From positions 62,001 through 126,000 of the forward strand of contig AZLU01000057.1 in NCBI GenBank assembly GCA_002224055.1: a stretch of DNA of 64,000 nucleotides, read 5' to 3'. This DNA is from Pezizomycotina sp. ARF18 (lineage: Eukaryota; Ascomycota). The position numbers were made by a program, and so were the translations under genes. Of the stretch, positions 12,923 through 23,762 are shown piece after piece; within the stretch, counting starts at the first letter, position 1, and every line of letters starts with the position of its first letter. The notes under the pieces are model-generated. The model was not told the DNA's origin. It did no database searches and worked only from the letters and a program-made list of their open reading frames with translations.

Positions 12923-14267
12923 ATGGCCGGGCCTGGCGGATGGACACTCTCTGGTATCGCATTCCTAGATGCGGAGCTAAGTCACCATAGTCTTCAGGGC
13001 TTTCGCTACAGTCTTGATGACCACCAAATCGAAGCAATACACTTGGACAGTTTTTCAGGCGGCGCTGACTTCTATGACTCCCCTGACTACAAACCCCGAA
13101 GTATATTCGTGTTGGAATCAAGAGGTGGGAAATCGGTCGGTATTAAAGCCACAAAAGAGTTTGTTATGACAATTTGTAACAAGTGGCGAATTTCTAGATC
13201 GTTCTTTGAAGAATGATTGGTCCCGGATCGCTGCCTCGTTTTGAATACTTACTCGAGCGATCGAAACCGCCATCAACGACTAAACTGGGCTGGTCGCCAT
13301 TAACCTTGGATTTCGATGGGGCACCGGCAATGCCAATTTTATCGTTGCGTTCGGTCGATACGACATTGCTGACTCGACTTTAATGATATTCCTATCGTCA
13401 AAGGACGTTTGGATTACAACCCATCGGATGAAATGATGCGGGGTTTTCAATTCTCTTCCGTTTCAGATCTGATGAAACGATTTACGAATGAACTTTCAGA
13501 GCATCCCTTGATCCTTATGGGGCTGCTACTTGAATGCTGCGAGCGCTTCGTTGATATTAGATCCCAAAGTGACGACCTCAAAGTATTACAGATAGCGCGT
13601 TCACTAAATTCGCTTCTCTCAGAGGAGCTGGTCGAATGGTGTGAAAGCTGGAGGATAACAGCAAATCGGTCGTCCGAAAGGAAGATTGATTTACTGTTCG
13701 AGATTTATAACGACGTGGCTTGGGGCGTAAAGAATTGTCAGGAGCTTCTCAGTCTTTACAAACAGTATTTGAAACTTAAGAAGGATGTCGAGCGTTTTAC
13801 ACAATGTAACATTCCGGAAAAGCTGGTCGAAGATGCACTTCACCGTACGGAACTGCACTCGCAGCTTCTTTATACTTGGAAAAGGTCATTACAATACAGT
13901 TCACGCATCAATATAACGAGTTTATCCAAATGGATACAGAGGCGACAATAAAAATTTCAAAAGCTTCACAAAGAGTCGCGATAGCCAGTCAAAGAGACAG
14001 TGAGTCAATGAAAACCGTCTCTTACCTCACTCTGTTCTTCCTGCCGTCGACTCTTGTGTGCGCGGTATTCTCAACAACTTTCTTCAACTTTCAAAACTGG
14101 CAGGAAGAAACGGAAGATAGTCGAATTGTTTCTAAGGCTGGTGGATATTTGCACTGAGCTGTGCTATGGCAACGACTGCGACTATTGGATCATGGCTCCT
14201 CTGGACGAAAACACAACGTCGCCTATTAAAGGAGGGCCGGCGAGATAACGAAAACGATGCTGTTTGA
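12923..14267 (+). CDS. CorA-like membrane protein (fungal Mg2+ transporter-like family)
   Basis: ATG at 12923 gives MAGPGGWTLSGIAFLDAELS, followed by a region near 13080-13216 (SIFVLESRGGKSVGIKATKE, CNKWRISRSFFEE) and a helical section from 13400 (GLLLECCERFVDIRSQSDDL, LLSLYKQYLKLKKDVERF). The C-terminal part carries RVAIASQRDSESMKTVSYL then TLFFLPSTLVCAVFSTTFFN, the hallmark of fungal CorA-like proteins (S-x-x-M-K-T followed by the first transmembrane helix). A second hydrophobic span WWIFALSCAMATTATIGSWL follows, and a basic tail ends in DNENDAV at TGA 14265-14267. About 440 residues, normal for the family. It is a different subfamily from the gene at 7.9-9.4 kb. At least three single-base frame changes are visible; the last, before WWIF, fits a G lost from a GGG run. 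Confidence 0.75.
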
Positions 14268-17200
14268 TAGGCAGTGGCCGGCTATTGATTAAAAGCGTCT
14301 ACATCGTAAAATCCGGAACCATTTAACTTTGTCAATGGCTCAAACCTGTTCGTTCCTTACCACTAAGCAAATTATAAAATTTTGCTATTTTAAACATATA
14401 GTTAGCTTCCGTATTTATGTCAAGGTCTTGACTCTCTATCCGTATTAGTGACAAGCCTTAGCTGGTAGGAGGCGTAGTCAGGATTTCCTCTCCGTGAAGC
14501 TGCACATAAGAATAGAAAATTACGCCGCCGGCCCACATCCCTGACCCGGCCACCCGCCGGAACGTCTACTGTAGCTGCCTCGGCACCAGCAGCGTAAACT
14601 TGGACTTTATTTCCCCGCAACCAGCGACCCGTTCGTCGCACCCCTGGGGATCGCCGCCTACACAGCTGCAGACCGGCTACAGAAAGTGCGCGGTGCAGTG
14701 GGGTGGACGGACGAAGACAACAGCTACAACGCGCAGCACACCGTGACCGTTAATGCCCATTGTCATCCTCCTGAATTGCGTTGCTCATCGTTTTCTCGCC
14801 AGTAGCCGCGTTGCCGGGTCTTCCTTTTTTTTTTAAAAAGAAAAAGAAAAAAAAAAAGAAAGGGGGCCGCATCGTCGTACCCGATACCATGAACGAACCG
14901 GCCGGATCGATATCGATCAGGTTTGGGTAGCGGCGCCGTAATTGACGAAAAAAAATTTTTTACTTCGAGGAACTTGCCCGCAGCAGACGGAACGAAGGAA
15001 CAAAACACGATGTGAGGAAATATATGATCCAATAAACAGCTGGAGAAAACTGGGAAAGAAACAAGAGATTGCCTGTTTGAACTTTAGGTAGTTGGTATGA
15101 GTTATCTGAGAAAAGAAAAAAAAAATACTTACTCTGGGTGGGATAACTGGAGGTCAACTTGAAGTGCGACCTGCTACAGCGCAAAAACGGATCTGTCCAG
15201 GAGAAGCCTTGTCAGCCCGAGTAGCTTCGGGTCCGCTGGGAGAATGCGTCGTCGCCCGAATGTCACTGAGTGCACGTTGACCTTGGCTGTTAGGGAAGCT
15301 GGGCCCATGAAAACATTGTGTACGCTGAATAGGAGGCCGTAACGGTCTGTAACCTTGTGCAAGCGATACCGGAGAAAACGCAGAGGCCCAGTGGCGCCGG
15401 GACGAGTATATTACGAGCCTTTGTGCCTGGAAAGGAGACTACAGAGTTCAGGTTAAAAATCGAAAAAAATATCAGAAAATTTCACATTCCCTATGATGCC
15501 ATCTAGATCCTAGGCACGTGATTTAGCGTCAATCTCATTAAAACTCAAGTTCAATTTCACGCCGAAGGAAACTCTGCTACCATCTGCTTTAAGCATTCAA
15601 GTGTAGAAACCTCCAACAGAAATTCTTCGGATCGGTTGTCGGATTCTTCGAGCAGGGCTTTGGGATGTTGCGGTTCCCCATGTGGCCAAATGTTCGATCA
15701 TATCGGCGAAACAGTCGGTGAATCTTTCCAGTTGTTTGTCCGGGATATCGGAAGGTGTCTTGTCGATGTTGGCCTAAGTGGGGATTATGCAAGCCCGTGC
15801 AGCCCGAAGGAGGAGGGGCTCATAGGTGGTAAGCAGCTGCTTGGCTTCGGCCTTTGCCGTCTCCTTCTTACCGGAGAACCGCCCAGCGTAGAAGTTCCTA
15901 AAGTGAGTCTTACTGGCGTGCGTGACAAACGCTCTAGTATTCGTTTCACCAGTTTGATGACTATTAACTCTTTCATTATGGTGCGCATCGGATGATATCA
16001 CTGAAATGCCGCCCAGTTGTTGCCTGCGCTGTGGCCTCATATATGCATCTAATCTCTTGGTGCGATGATGGGCTGATCTCCTTTCCCATTAGCGACCACT
16101 GCTTGGCGCGCATTCTTATCCTCCAATCGCTTGCCCTTGTTCTTTCCCTATCATCACACGGTATCCAGCTACCCCGCATGTACCGATTAAACCCAGACAC
16201 GGTGACAGCGGTGCATCGGAGAAATGACGCCGATCGCAACGCGGTTGCGGTTTTGAATGTTGTGGAGGCTGTGAGTTCGATGGCGATGACCACAGCTCCC
16301 GGGAAACGTTGGGAGTAACTTGGAGTAACTCTAAGAACAGGTATAGAAGTGATCCGTTGTGCTCGAGTTCTGCTGATCTGGATGCCCACGGGTAAAGCTC
16401 ATCACGGTATAAGATAAGGGTATCTTTTATGTTTTATTTATTGTTATCTTTTTATTTTTTTTATTTTTTTTCCTTGGCCTAAGAGTCTCTCTGCCACCAA
16501 GCTAGGTGAATATCTCAGCAAATATGGGACACCAAGTCGCGCATTAGGCGATATACAACGCCGGAGGACTATCATTAAGAATATATAGAAATGATCCTTC
16601 CGCAGATAAGGTAAAATGGTATAGTGGCGACGACTCCCCGCTGCGTCTAGCAAACTTGCAGGTAACCCTGCTATACGATACCGACCTGCTATGCGAGACA
16701 GAAGTCATACGACTTGAAATCACCAACACCGGTCGTGAGACTTTTCGTAAATAAAGTAAGATTTAATAAGAATGTATACAATTGATTTATATGTTAAGGT
16801 CAACTACAATCTCAAATGAGATTTTTTTTTTTTAAAAAAAAAAAAAAAAAGAATTTGCTTATTTTAATAATGCTGTGAAGATAAAAATAATAATGATAAT
16901 AATAATAAAATATTTTATAACCGGGAAACGTGGATTTGTCAACATGGGCATGGATCCTTGACGATCTAATAATTCAACGAGATTTAGCAAATCAGACCCG
17001 CATTGCCCTCGTGGAAATCATGCTATATCATCGTCTTAAGCCGGATTACTCAACGGGTAGCGGCCCGTGCGCCAGGTGGTTGGTTAGACATCGTTTCCGC
17101 GAGAGGGGTTATTGGTCAGAAATCACCGAAATATTTCTGTGTAGCTTGCACTTAAGGTTGGATTTAAATGACCCGCTCCAGGATTTGCAATAAGAAAATT

Positions 17201-18065
17201 GAGCTTTTTCCTCCCCGGTTTCTGCATTTAATTCGTGTTCCGAATATTAATCAACGCGTACTCAATACCTGCCATCATGGGCCTCAGCCGTGTTGGAGTT
17301 ATAACTTTCATGCTTTCTGGCATCCCTGTCGCCTCCAATCCTTTCGAAAGGTCATGTATTCGACAGTGAAGTTAAGAACTTTCCTCAGTCGTCATCATGA
17401 GATCCTTCTGTCTTGACAATCTTCATTTATAATAAAGCTCTTGCCGTGCGGAGCGTTCTCTACGATGTTAAAGGGGAAAGGTTACATCGTCTATTTCACA
17501 TCCTTGTTCTACGTAGGATACAGTCCGCACCGTCAAAAATGATTTTTTCCACACAGTCCCCAGGCGTGACTTCACAAGATCACACACGATATATATATCT
17601 TGGGCATAGGCAGAAACGGGCCTAACATCCGTGACTGGCCTGGGAATGAAAATAAGCCAACATAAAAATTGAAACGAAGAATATATACATATATACTTGT
17701 GACGTACGATATTTTATATATTATTCTATGCCGCAGCAAGTGATTACAGGTAGCTTACACCACGGTGTTAATTTAAACGATTAATGATGTTTAATAACAC
17801 AAAGTATGTAAGATAGACGAACGTGAGGGAAAACCTGCAATGGCCAAGTAGTATGATATTGATCAAACTATCAGCCACACTATCATTATATAGATGGTAT
17901 GACAAGATTTAATGTCGCCTTGTATTAATCTGTGAATTGTGTAAATCCATTGTCCCCAGCTTATCTGAAAACCATAAGTCCGTTGCGGGAGTTGGTGGAG
18001 AAAATGGGACATAAAAGCTGCCACAATCTCCCGTTCTCTCGTCTCTTATCAAGACATGATCGAAT
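14268..18065. other. Intergenic with weak unassigned frames
   Basis: No recognised family. Weak candidates are a minus-strand patch at about 15589-16389, where helical pieces such as KKETAKAEAKQLLTTYEPLL and ERFTDCFADMIEHLATWGTA occur in changing frames, and a plus-strand frame at 16930-17193. A T10/A18 block lies near 16819-16850. Evidence is too thin to call genes. Confidence 0.35.
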
Positions 18066-18171
18066 AATTATAACAAACCTCACATCCGTACTCACACTTC
18101 GCACTTTGTTCATTATATAATTATAACAAACCTCACATCCATACTCACACTTCGTACTTTGTTCACTATAA
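18066..18171 (+). promoter_or_regulatory. Duplicated 53-base promoter unit ending in a TATA box
   Basis: Two adjacent 53-base copies (18066-18118 and 18119-18171) share AACAAACCTCACATCC and CACTTTGTTCA-type sequence with only a few transitions between them. The second copy ends in TATAAAA at 18167-18173, about 25-30 bases before the ATG at 18198. The duplicated block is therefore the core promoter of the secreted-protein gene. Confidence 0.7.
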
Positions 18172-18197
18172 AAGTATCCAACAAGTACTCCATCACG

Positions 18198-18759
18198 ATG
18201 CTTTATACCGCCTTCACTTCCGCTGCTCTCCTCGTCCTTCAGATGGTCTGCATGGCCTCATCCGCGGCGGTGATCTCGCTCGCCAATATCATCCCGCGAG
18301 ACGAGCCGACCGCTAACCCACTGGGCTCCCGACTAAAGAGATCTCCTTCAAAATTGGGAACAGCGATGCCGCAGTACTCCGGTGGGTCTTCGGCGCCATC
18401 GAGCAGATCCCGAGCAGCGTGCTCGAGTCTGGCGACGCCGCGACGAACGAGTGGCTGGCCGTTCACGGCTATAAGCGCAAGCCCGCGGGTGGCACCAGGG
18501 TGGCCGCCGTCCAAGGGTGGTGGGAAGTCGCCGAGTGCGCCGGCGCTATCGCCGCTTTTATCGGCGGCAACCTTATCTCGCCTCGAAGCTTCTCAAGATC
18601 AAGAAGTACCTTGAGGCGCTGGGGGGCTTAAGGAAGTCGGCTGAGTTGCTGCTCGTGGCTTCGACCTGGGAGGAGCGGCTTAGGGTCGGTGGTAGTGCGC
18701 TAGTCGGCCTTGTTGAGGAAATTATGGGGGTTGCGGGTATCCAGAAATACTGTACCTAG
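18198..18759 (+). CDS. Small secreted protein, family not recognised
   Basis: ATG 18198 opens a signal peptide (MLYTAFTSAALLVLQMVCMA) followed by SSAAVISLANIIPRDEPTAN with a possible dibasic processing site. The mature part, followed over two frame changes, contains FKIGNSDAAVLRWVFGAIEQ, then DAATNEWLAVHGYKRKPAGG, VAAVQGWWEVAECAGAIAAF and KLLKIKKYLEALGGLRKSAE, ending AGIQKYCT at the TAG 18757-18759. It is helical, Trp-rich and nearly cysteine-free (two Cys), so not a typical disulfide-rich effector. Each frame change is one base missing from a short run (for example AAAA read as AAA before GAGATC). Length about 185 residues. Its TATA box and duplicated promoter are just upstream. Function unknown. 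Confidence 0.65.
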
Positions 18760-18939
18760 ACGGGGAAACGGCGCATGGCTCGGTAGGCTGGAGCTAATCG
18801 ACCTAGGAGAGACAAACTATCATTGATGCGTATGAAGCCAAATCCATGAATATACCTCTTGATTCGAAAAAGTATCGGGTATCAGCTACAAAAGAAGATG
18901 TTACTTAAGTATTTACAAAAGGAAAAAGGAAAGAAAGGC

Positions 18940-19200
18940 TTTCAAAAATTTTTATTTTTATTTTTTATTGATCTTTACTTGGTTATAGCGCAAAAACTTT
19001 TTTATTTTTAAAATTAAGTTATGTTTTATATTATTATTAATAAAATTAAAAAAAGAGTTTTTTAATAATATATACTAATTATTAATTTATAAAAGATTAA
19101 TCTTTATTTATTAAAATTTTTTATAAATTTTTTTATTAATTTTAAAACTATAAATATTGATAAGAGTTTTTTTATATAACTTTAGTTTAATATTATATGT
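18940..19200. repeat. Strongly AT-rich island, likely RIP-mutated repeat relic
   Basis: Almost entirely A and T, mostly TTTTTTATTAATTATA-like words, ending abruptly at about 19200 where normal composition returns. This is the signature of a repeat mutated by RIP beyond recognition. No element family can be assigned. Confidence 0.5.
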
Positions 19201-20123
19201 AGTGTTCGAGGTCAGGTCAGAGGTACATGCACGGTTAAAAACCGAGTCGTTTTTTAGTAAGGTTTATCAAGCGAAAATTAGTATTCCGTTATTATAAATA
19301 TATCTTTACCCCTAAGGCTTATATATATACTTTGAAATGATTTCGCTGGTCTAGTAAAATATATACGTATAAGCAAGCGGTTTATTATAAGCATGAATAT
19401 CCAGTACTCATTAGTATATCTCGGCAAATGTCTGTGGTACTTTACCTGTTTCTGCTGCGGAAAGAGATCCATAAACTACTAACGATCCATGTTCAAATTC
19501 GAAAAGTCTACGCCCAGCTATCAGTTTTAGCTTAAAGAACGTCGCTAGATCCATGTGTAAGGATTATCTAAGGTCTGCCTTGTGGAAAAGAATGAAACCC
19601 AATATTACCGTACGTGCTTCAAATATCAAGCTCTTTTGTTTAGAAATTTGTAATTTATATTGAACACTTATAATTATATTACTTGATCCAAGCTCTATTA
19701 TATTCCTCGCTAGCGAAGCATCTTTGAAAACTTCAAGTGACGTTGCGGAAACCCCCCTTCCTCGGTATAGTGTGACTTTCAAAGACTTCGAGTTAGATAG
19801 CACATCTTATAAAAATAAAAGTCCACTAGTGCTATTTATACCAGCAGTATCTTACTTTATTATACCTAGTAAACCCGGTTATTCATATCAACCAGCCCTG
19901 AGTATATGGTTACATAACATCCTTCAGGCACCCAATTGCCTGCACTATTTACGGCCAATTGATGAGCGAATGAAGCTTAAATACTAGTATGTTTCGTAGG
20001 CAGCTATAAGTTCCTTTCCTTTTTTTTTTCTCGGGAATAGATTTGTATTTTCTACTAGAGCCGTGGAAACCTGGTAATTGCTATCTGAAAAAAAAATGAA
20101 AAAAAGAAAAGAATAAAAGAGAA
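19201..20123. other. Intergenic, nothing recognised
   Basis: Two short frames overlap on opposite strands near 19564-19987 without family resemblance. No gene supported. Confidence 0.35.
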
Positions 20124-20516
20124 TTAAAAGATTCCCGAGCGGTAAAGAAAGTACACGCAATCGATATAAAAAGTGCCCTGATGTGCGAGATTGTCGTTAA
20201 GGGCTTTCAAACAGTTGCTGAGCCTTGCAAATGTAGATGGGCCTTTTTTACGGGTCTGACGATTATCCATAAGGGACATCACATTTCCATAAGCCATTAT
20301 TTTTTGGGGAACGTATGAGGTATTGGGTTCCCCAGGAGCATCTTCACTATTTTTCTCCGCGCATTTAGGGCACCCCCCTTGTGTTGAAGACAAAATCGAG
20401 TTGTCTGCGGTTATCTCGCACCAAGTCCGCCTCTTCCCACCGTTGAAGCACTGAATGCTGTGAGCGCGTTTCTTGTGTCCGCATTCTGCGAATTTGGTGT
20501 AGTAATAGTCGCACAT
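20124..20516 (-). CDS. Small Cys/His-rich protein of a common fungal type
   Basis: A single uninterrupted frame of 130 residues starting MCDYYYTKFAECGHKKRAHS and including QCFNGGKRRTWCEI and GGCPKCAEK. The order C-x7-C-G-H, C, C, C-x-x-C occurs in many small fungal proteins of unknown role that start with M-C-x-Y, and would suit zinc binding. There is no signal peptide. The tail (FARLSNCLKALNDNLAHQGT) is helical. The frame is intact, unlike most neighbours. Confidence 0.65.
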   Translation of the reverse strand: MCDYYYTKFAECGHKKRAHSIQCFNGGKRRTWCEITADNSILSSTQGGCPKCAEKNSEDAPGEPNTSYVPQKIMAYGNVMSLMDNRQTRKKGPSTFARLSNCLKALNDNLAHQGTFYIDCVYFLYRSGIF

Positions 20517-21846
20517 TTTGCCTGGTCGAGTGTTTGTGCTAGTCTAAGTAGATATGGAAAAGTGATTTTGACTTGAGAGTTGAGTTCTTTGGGCGTTTTG
20601 GAAGAGTTTGGGGGGGGGGGGGGTAGTTGAGTGCGTGGTGTGTGTTATGGATAGAATAGACCAAGGCAGAGTGGTTCACTGGGGTTGCTTATATACCTGA
20701 GAGAAAGTGTCTATAGACAACCAGCCAGGCGCGACCTCATAGATAAAATCCGTCTATCTCAGTCGTTGTGGCTCCTTCGAGCTTAAGGTCCCGTTGCATG
20801 AGATGATCTTGTTCGTCTGAACTCACTCGATTAAACTCCGGTTTATGAATGTAACACGAAGAACTTGAAAATGGAAATGTACTTGAAGCAGTTGCTAGTT
20901 GTAAGAATATAAAAAATGCCCTCTTTCGTACCGCATATTCACAAGAATATTTTTGATCCCATATTGGCACTGTGACCTGCACAGCTTCATGCTCAGCTAT
21001 ACTGTGAGCTCCGAGTCGTAAGAAAAAATACCAATAAATATAAGTAAATTTGTTTCAAATTCATCATCTCTTGCTCCGAGAATTGCATTCAGTAGAAAAA
21101 AGGTTGAGTTATATCAATTTATTCATCCATATAGCTTGAAGCATCTAAGAAAGCAGCATGTCTGGTGCGAAACCTTTGTTCTTTCATAAAGACTCCAAAA
21201 ATTCCGGCCTACCGTACAAATTATGAAAAGAGAGATTATTTTTCAGTACGCGTTATTACAAGGCAGATGGGTGGTGAAAGTATGTACTGAATTTCGCCGA
21301 CATTTGTTCTCGTGCAATTCGCGTACTGCGAGTAACTTTGGTGTATCAATTGCATATTAACTACTCAAAAACAGGGCCATGAATGGGCTTGCTGTAGTCC
21401 AGGCTCAAGTTTAATGCGGATTCCAGTTTGTCTAATCATTCGACGTTCCAAAGGCCTGGCACGGACTTCGAGAGTCGCCACAGAGCATTTGCCGCTTAAG
21501 ACTCACTCTGGCACCTTGACGATTTCATGAAGCGCATCGATCAGAACCATTACCTCTCCAGAAATAGTATCAGACTATATTCCTTTAATAGCTCATAATT
21601 GCAAGCCATTGAAATTTGATTAATCTTGCTATATTATAATTTTCAAAGAAAATTGGTAACTGGAAATCTATTAAACATTATCCTCGCAATACTCCGTTAT
21701 TTTGAATAATGAAGAGATCTATCTTAGACTTAAACATAACAATGCATGAAACTAGATGACATTAGTTGAACATTACATTTTTTATAATAGTGAATAATCT
21801 TCGAATAACCCTTTTTCTCGAGAATGAATATCTCGAACTAGATACC
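20517..21846. other. Intergenic, includes a G14 run
   Basis: Upstream region of the small Cys/His protein, with fourteen consecutive G at 20610-20623. The minus-strand frame at 20737-20982 is short and without support. Nothing else recognised. Confidence 0.4.
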
Positions 21847-23762
21847 TTATGCGACAGCGAACTTAGACCTGGCCCTCAGCTGCTTGCCGAAGAAGTAGAG
21901 CACATACATGCCTGTAACACCGATAGCAATACTACAGCCAGCCAACAAGCTGATGCCCGGCCCGACGCCCAAGTTCAAGTACAGCGGCCTGGCGAAGATG
22001 ACGGCTCCGCTCGCCAACGCGCTCCTGAAGAAGTCATTGCCCGCGAAAAGGCTGGCGGCGTACATCGGATAACTGAGCGGGAGATAGACGAAGATACACT
22101 GGAAGATGACGAAGCCCGAGGCACCATAGATGACAATACCAATGGTGGGACGATCCAGTGTATAGAGTGCCTAGCAGTCCACCCGAAGAGGAAAAGTCCG
22201 GCCGGAGGTCCAAAGACGGCAAAGAGAGCCGGGACGAGGCGGGACTCTTGCTCTCGGAGGCCGTTCTTGACGATGTCGCGCTCGAGGTAGAAGTAGTAGT
22301 ACGAGACGTAGATTGCGATACCGATGAGACAAGAGACGAGGATACACAGGAAGATAACGCCGATGGCACCGATGGAGAAGCCGTAGAAGCCGTTGTAGAC
22401 GATCGGGAAGGCTTCAAAGAAGGAATAGTAGATACCGTAGGTGAGGGCGGCATAGAGATTTGTGAACAAAACGGCGGGATCTTTGATCGTGATCTCGAGT
22501 GGCTTGATGATCGCGTCGGACATTACCTTTCCGATCTTCAGGTTGCCCTGGTCGATTTCAGATTGCGACCTGTACATCGGGTTTCCGGTCCTGGCACGCA
22601 GACGCTTAGCGCGGCGGAGAAGGATGTTGGCGGCGGAAGTCTCGGGGAGAAGGATGAACATGAGGATGAACGTAGGGCCGGCCATCCAAAGCATTTCCCA
22701 GAGCGACCAGCGCCAACCCTTTTCCATCACTGCGTAGCCCGAGAGAAGAGGACCGAGGCAGGGCCACAGTAGGCTGCGGAGACCCAAAGGGACAAGAGGT
22801 ATGGTAGCTTAAGTAGCGAGTACATATCTTGCATCGAAGCACCGCCGTCTACAGAAGAAATTTATTAGTAAGCTGAGATTTAGAAAAGGAGGAAGCATCG
22901 TCTATGAGCGGGAGGGACTTACTGGCTAAACAGGTAGATCCCCAGAATCCTTGGAGGAAACGAAGTACGAGTAACCGGCGAGGTTATCAACCAATGCAGT
23001 TGGCACACAGAGTATCGTGAAGATAGCGAACGTCGGTACGTAGGTGCGTTGCGCCCGATAACCGGAACTTCGCTAAGCGGGGCAAAGAAGAGCGGGCCGA
23101 TACCATCTGTATTCAATGCATTAGCGCCAACTTATCATCAAGGCAACGGTGCGAAGGAGATACTTACAAGCTAGAACGTAAAGCGACAAGCCCAAGGCAG
23201 CCTTAGGCGCCTTGACGTGGAATATCTCCATGACTTCTCCCTCGCTAGGCGTGTAAATTGCCGAACCGCAGTAGAATACAAATGTGAGTATTGATATAAT
23301 GATTGCGATCAGGAGCTTCTTGCCGCTGCTCCAGTTTTGTGGGTTTCGGGATCATCCGTGCTGTACCAGTCGACCAGGACAATACCATCTTTCGTCCTCT
23401 CGGGGGCTATGGGGCGGGATTTTGTCCTCTGGATTTCAAGTTGCTGTTCTTCTTCCAATCGCGCCTGGGAATATGGTGTGGTGTGCGTTCTTGTCAGGGT
23501 AATCGGCGGTGGCTCGATGCTTTCCGAGTGTCTGCGGGATGCCGCCGCTGATGCTTCAGGGTCTGTCTCTCTCTCCTTTTCGCCCGGGCCCGGGGAAGCG
23601 GCCCGTGGAGTTGCTGACTGAGAGAAGTGGATTGATTGCTAGCCTCTAAATACGCCGGCGGGCACTGCCAGTCGTCTCTTTCTTCAGGGTATTTGAGGTA
23701 CCGCTTGTTCGTTACAAGTCGATGATCTGGCCGAGCGTCGAGTCTCGGATTATATCGTGCAT
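21847..23762 (-). CDS. MFS drug/polyamine efflux transporter, DHA1 family
   Basis: A 12-helix proton antiporter of the FLR1/TPO1-like branch, expected in the plasma membrane exporting drugs or polyamines. ATG at 23762 opens a hydrophilic N-tail (MHDIIRDSTLGQIIDL); then VLVDWYSTDDPE and the first helix LLIAIIISILTFVFYCGSAI. The signature LSLYVLAYGIGPLFFAPLSE followed by VPVIGRN spans the 23107-23167 intron. A second intron is 22849-22922, before GGASMQDMYSLLKLPYL. GYAVMEKGWRWSLWEMLWMA and ETSAANILLRRAKRLRARTG are family hallmarks. The last helices end in KQLRARSKFAVA at TAA 21847-21849. About 580 residues, full length. Six frame changes occur, each one base lost from a short run (for example GAAAACCC read as GAAACCC). 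Substrate unknown. Confidence 0.85.

Noticed and set aside
22034-22772. Long open frames on both strands inside the MFS gene (for example plus-strand 22158-22772)
   Set aside because: They overlap the transporter coding strand, show acidic or Ser-rich shadow composition and have no family resemblance, while the minus-strand frame is an unmistakable MFS protein.
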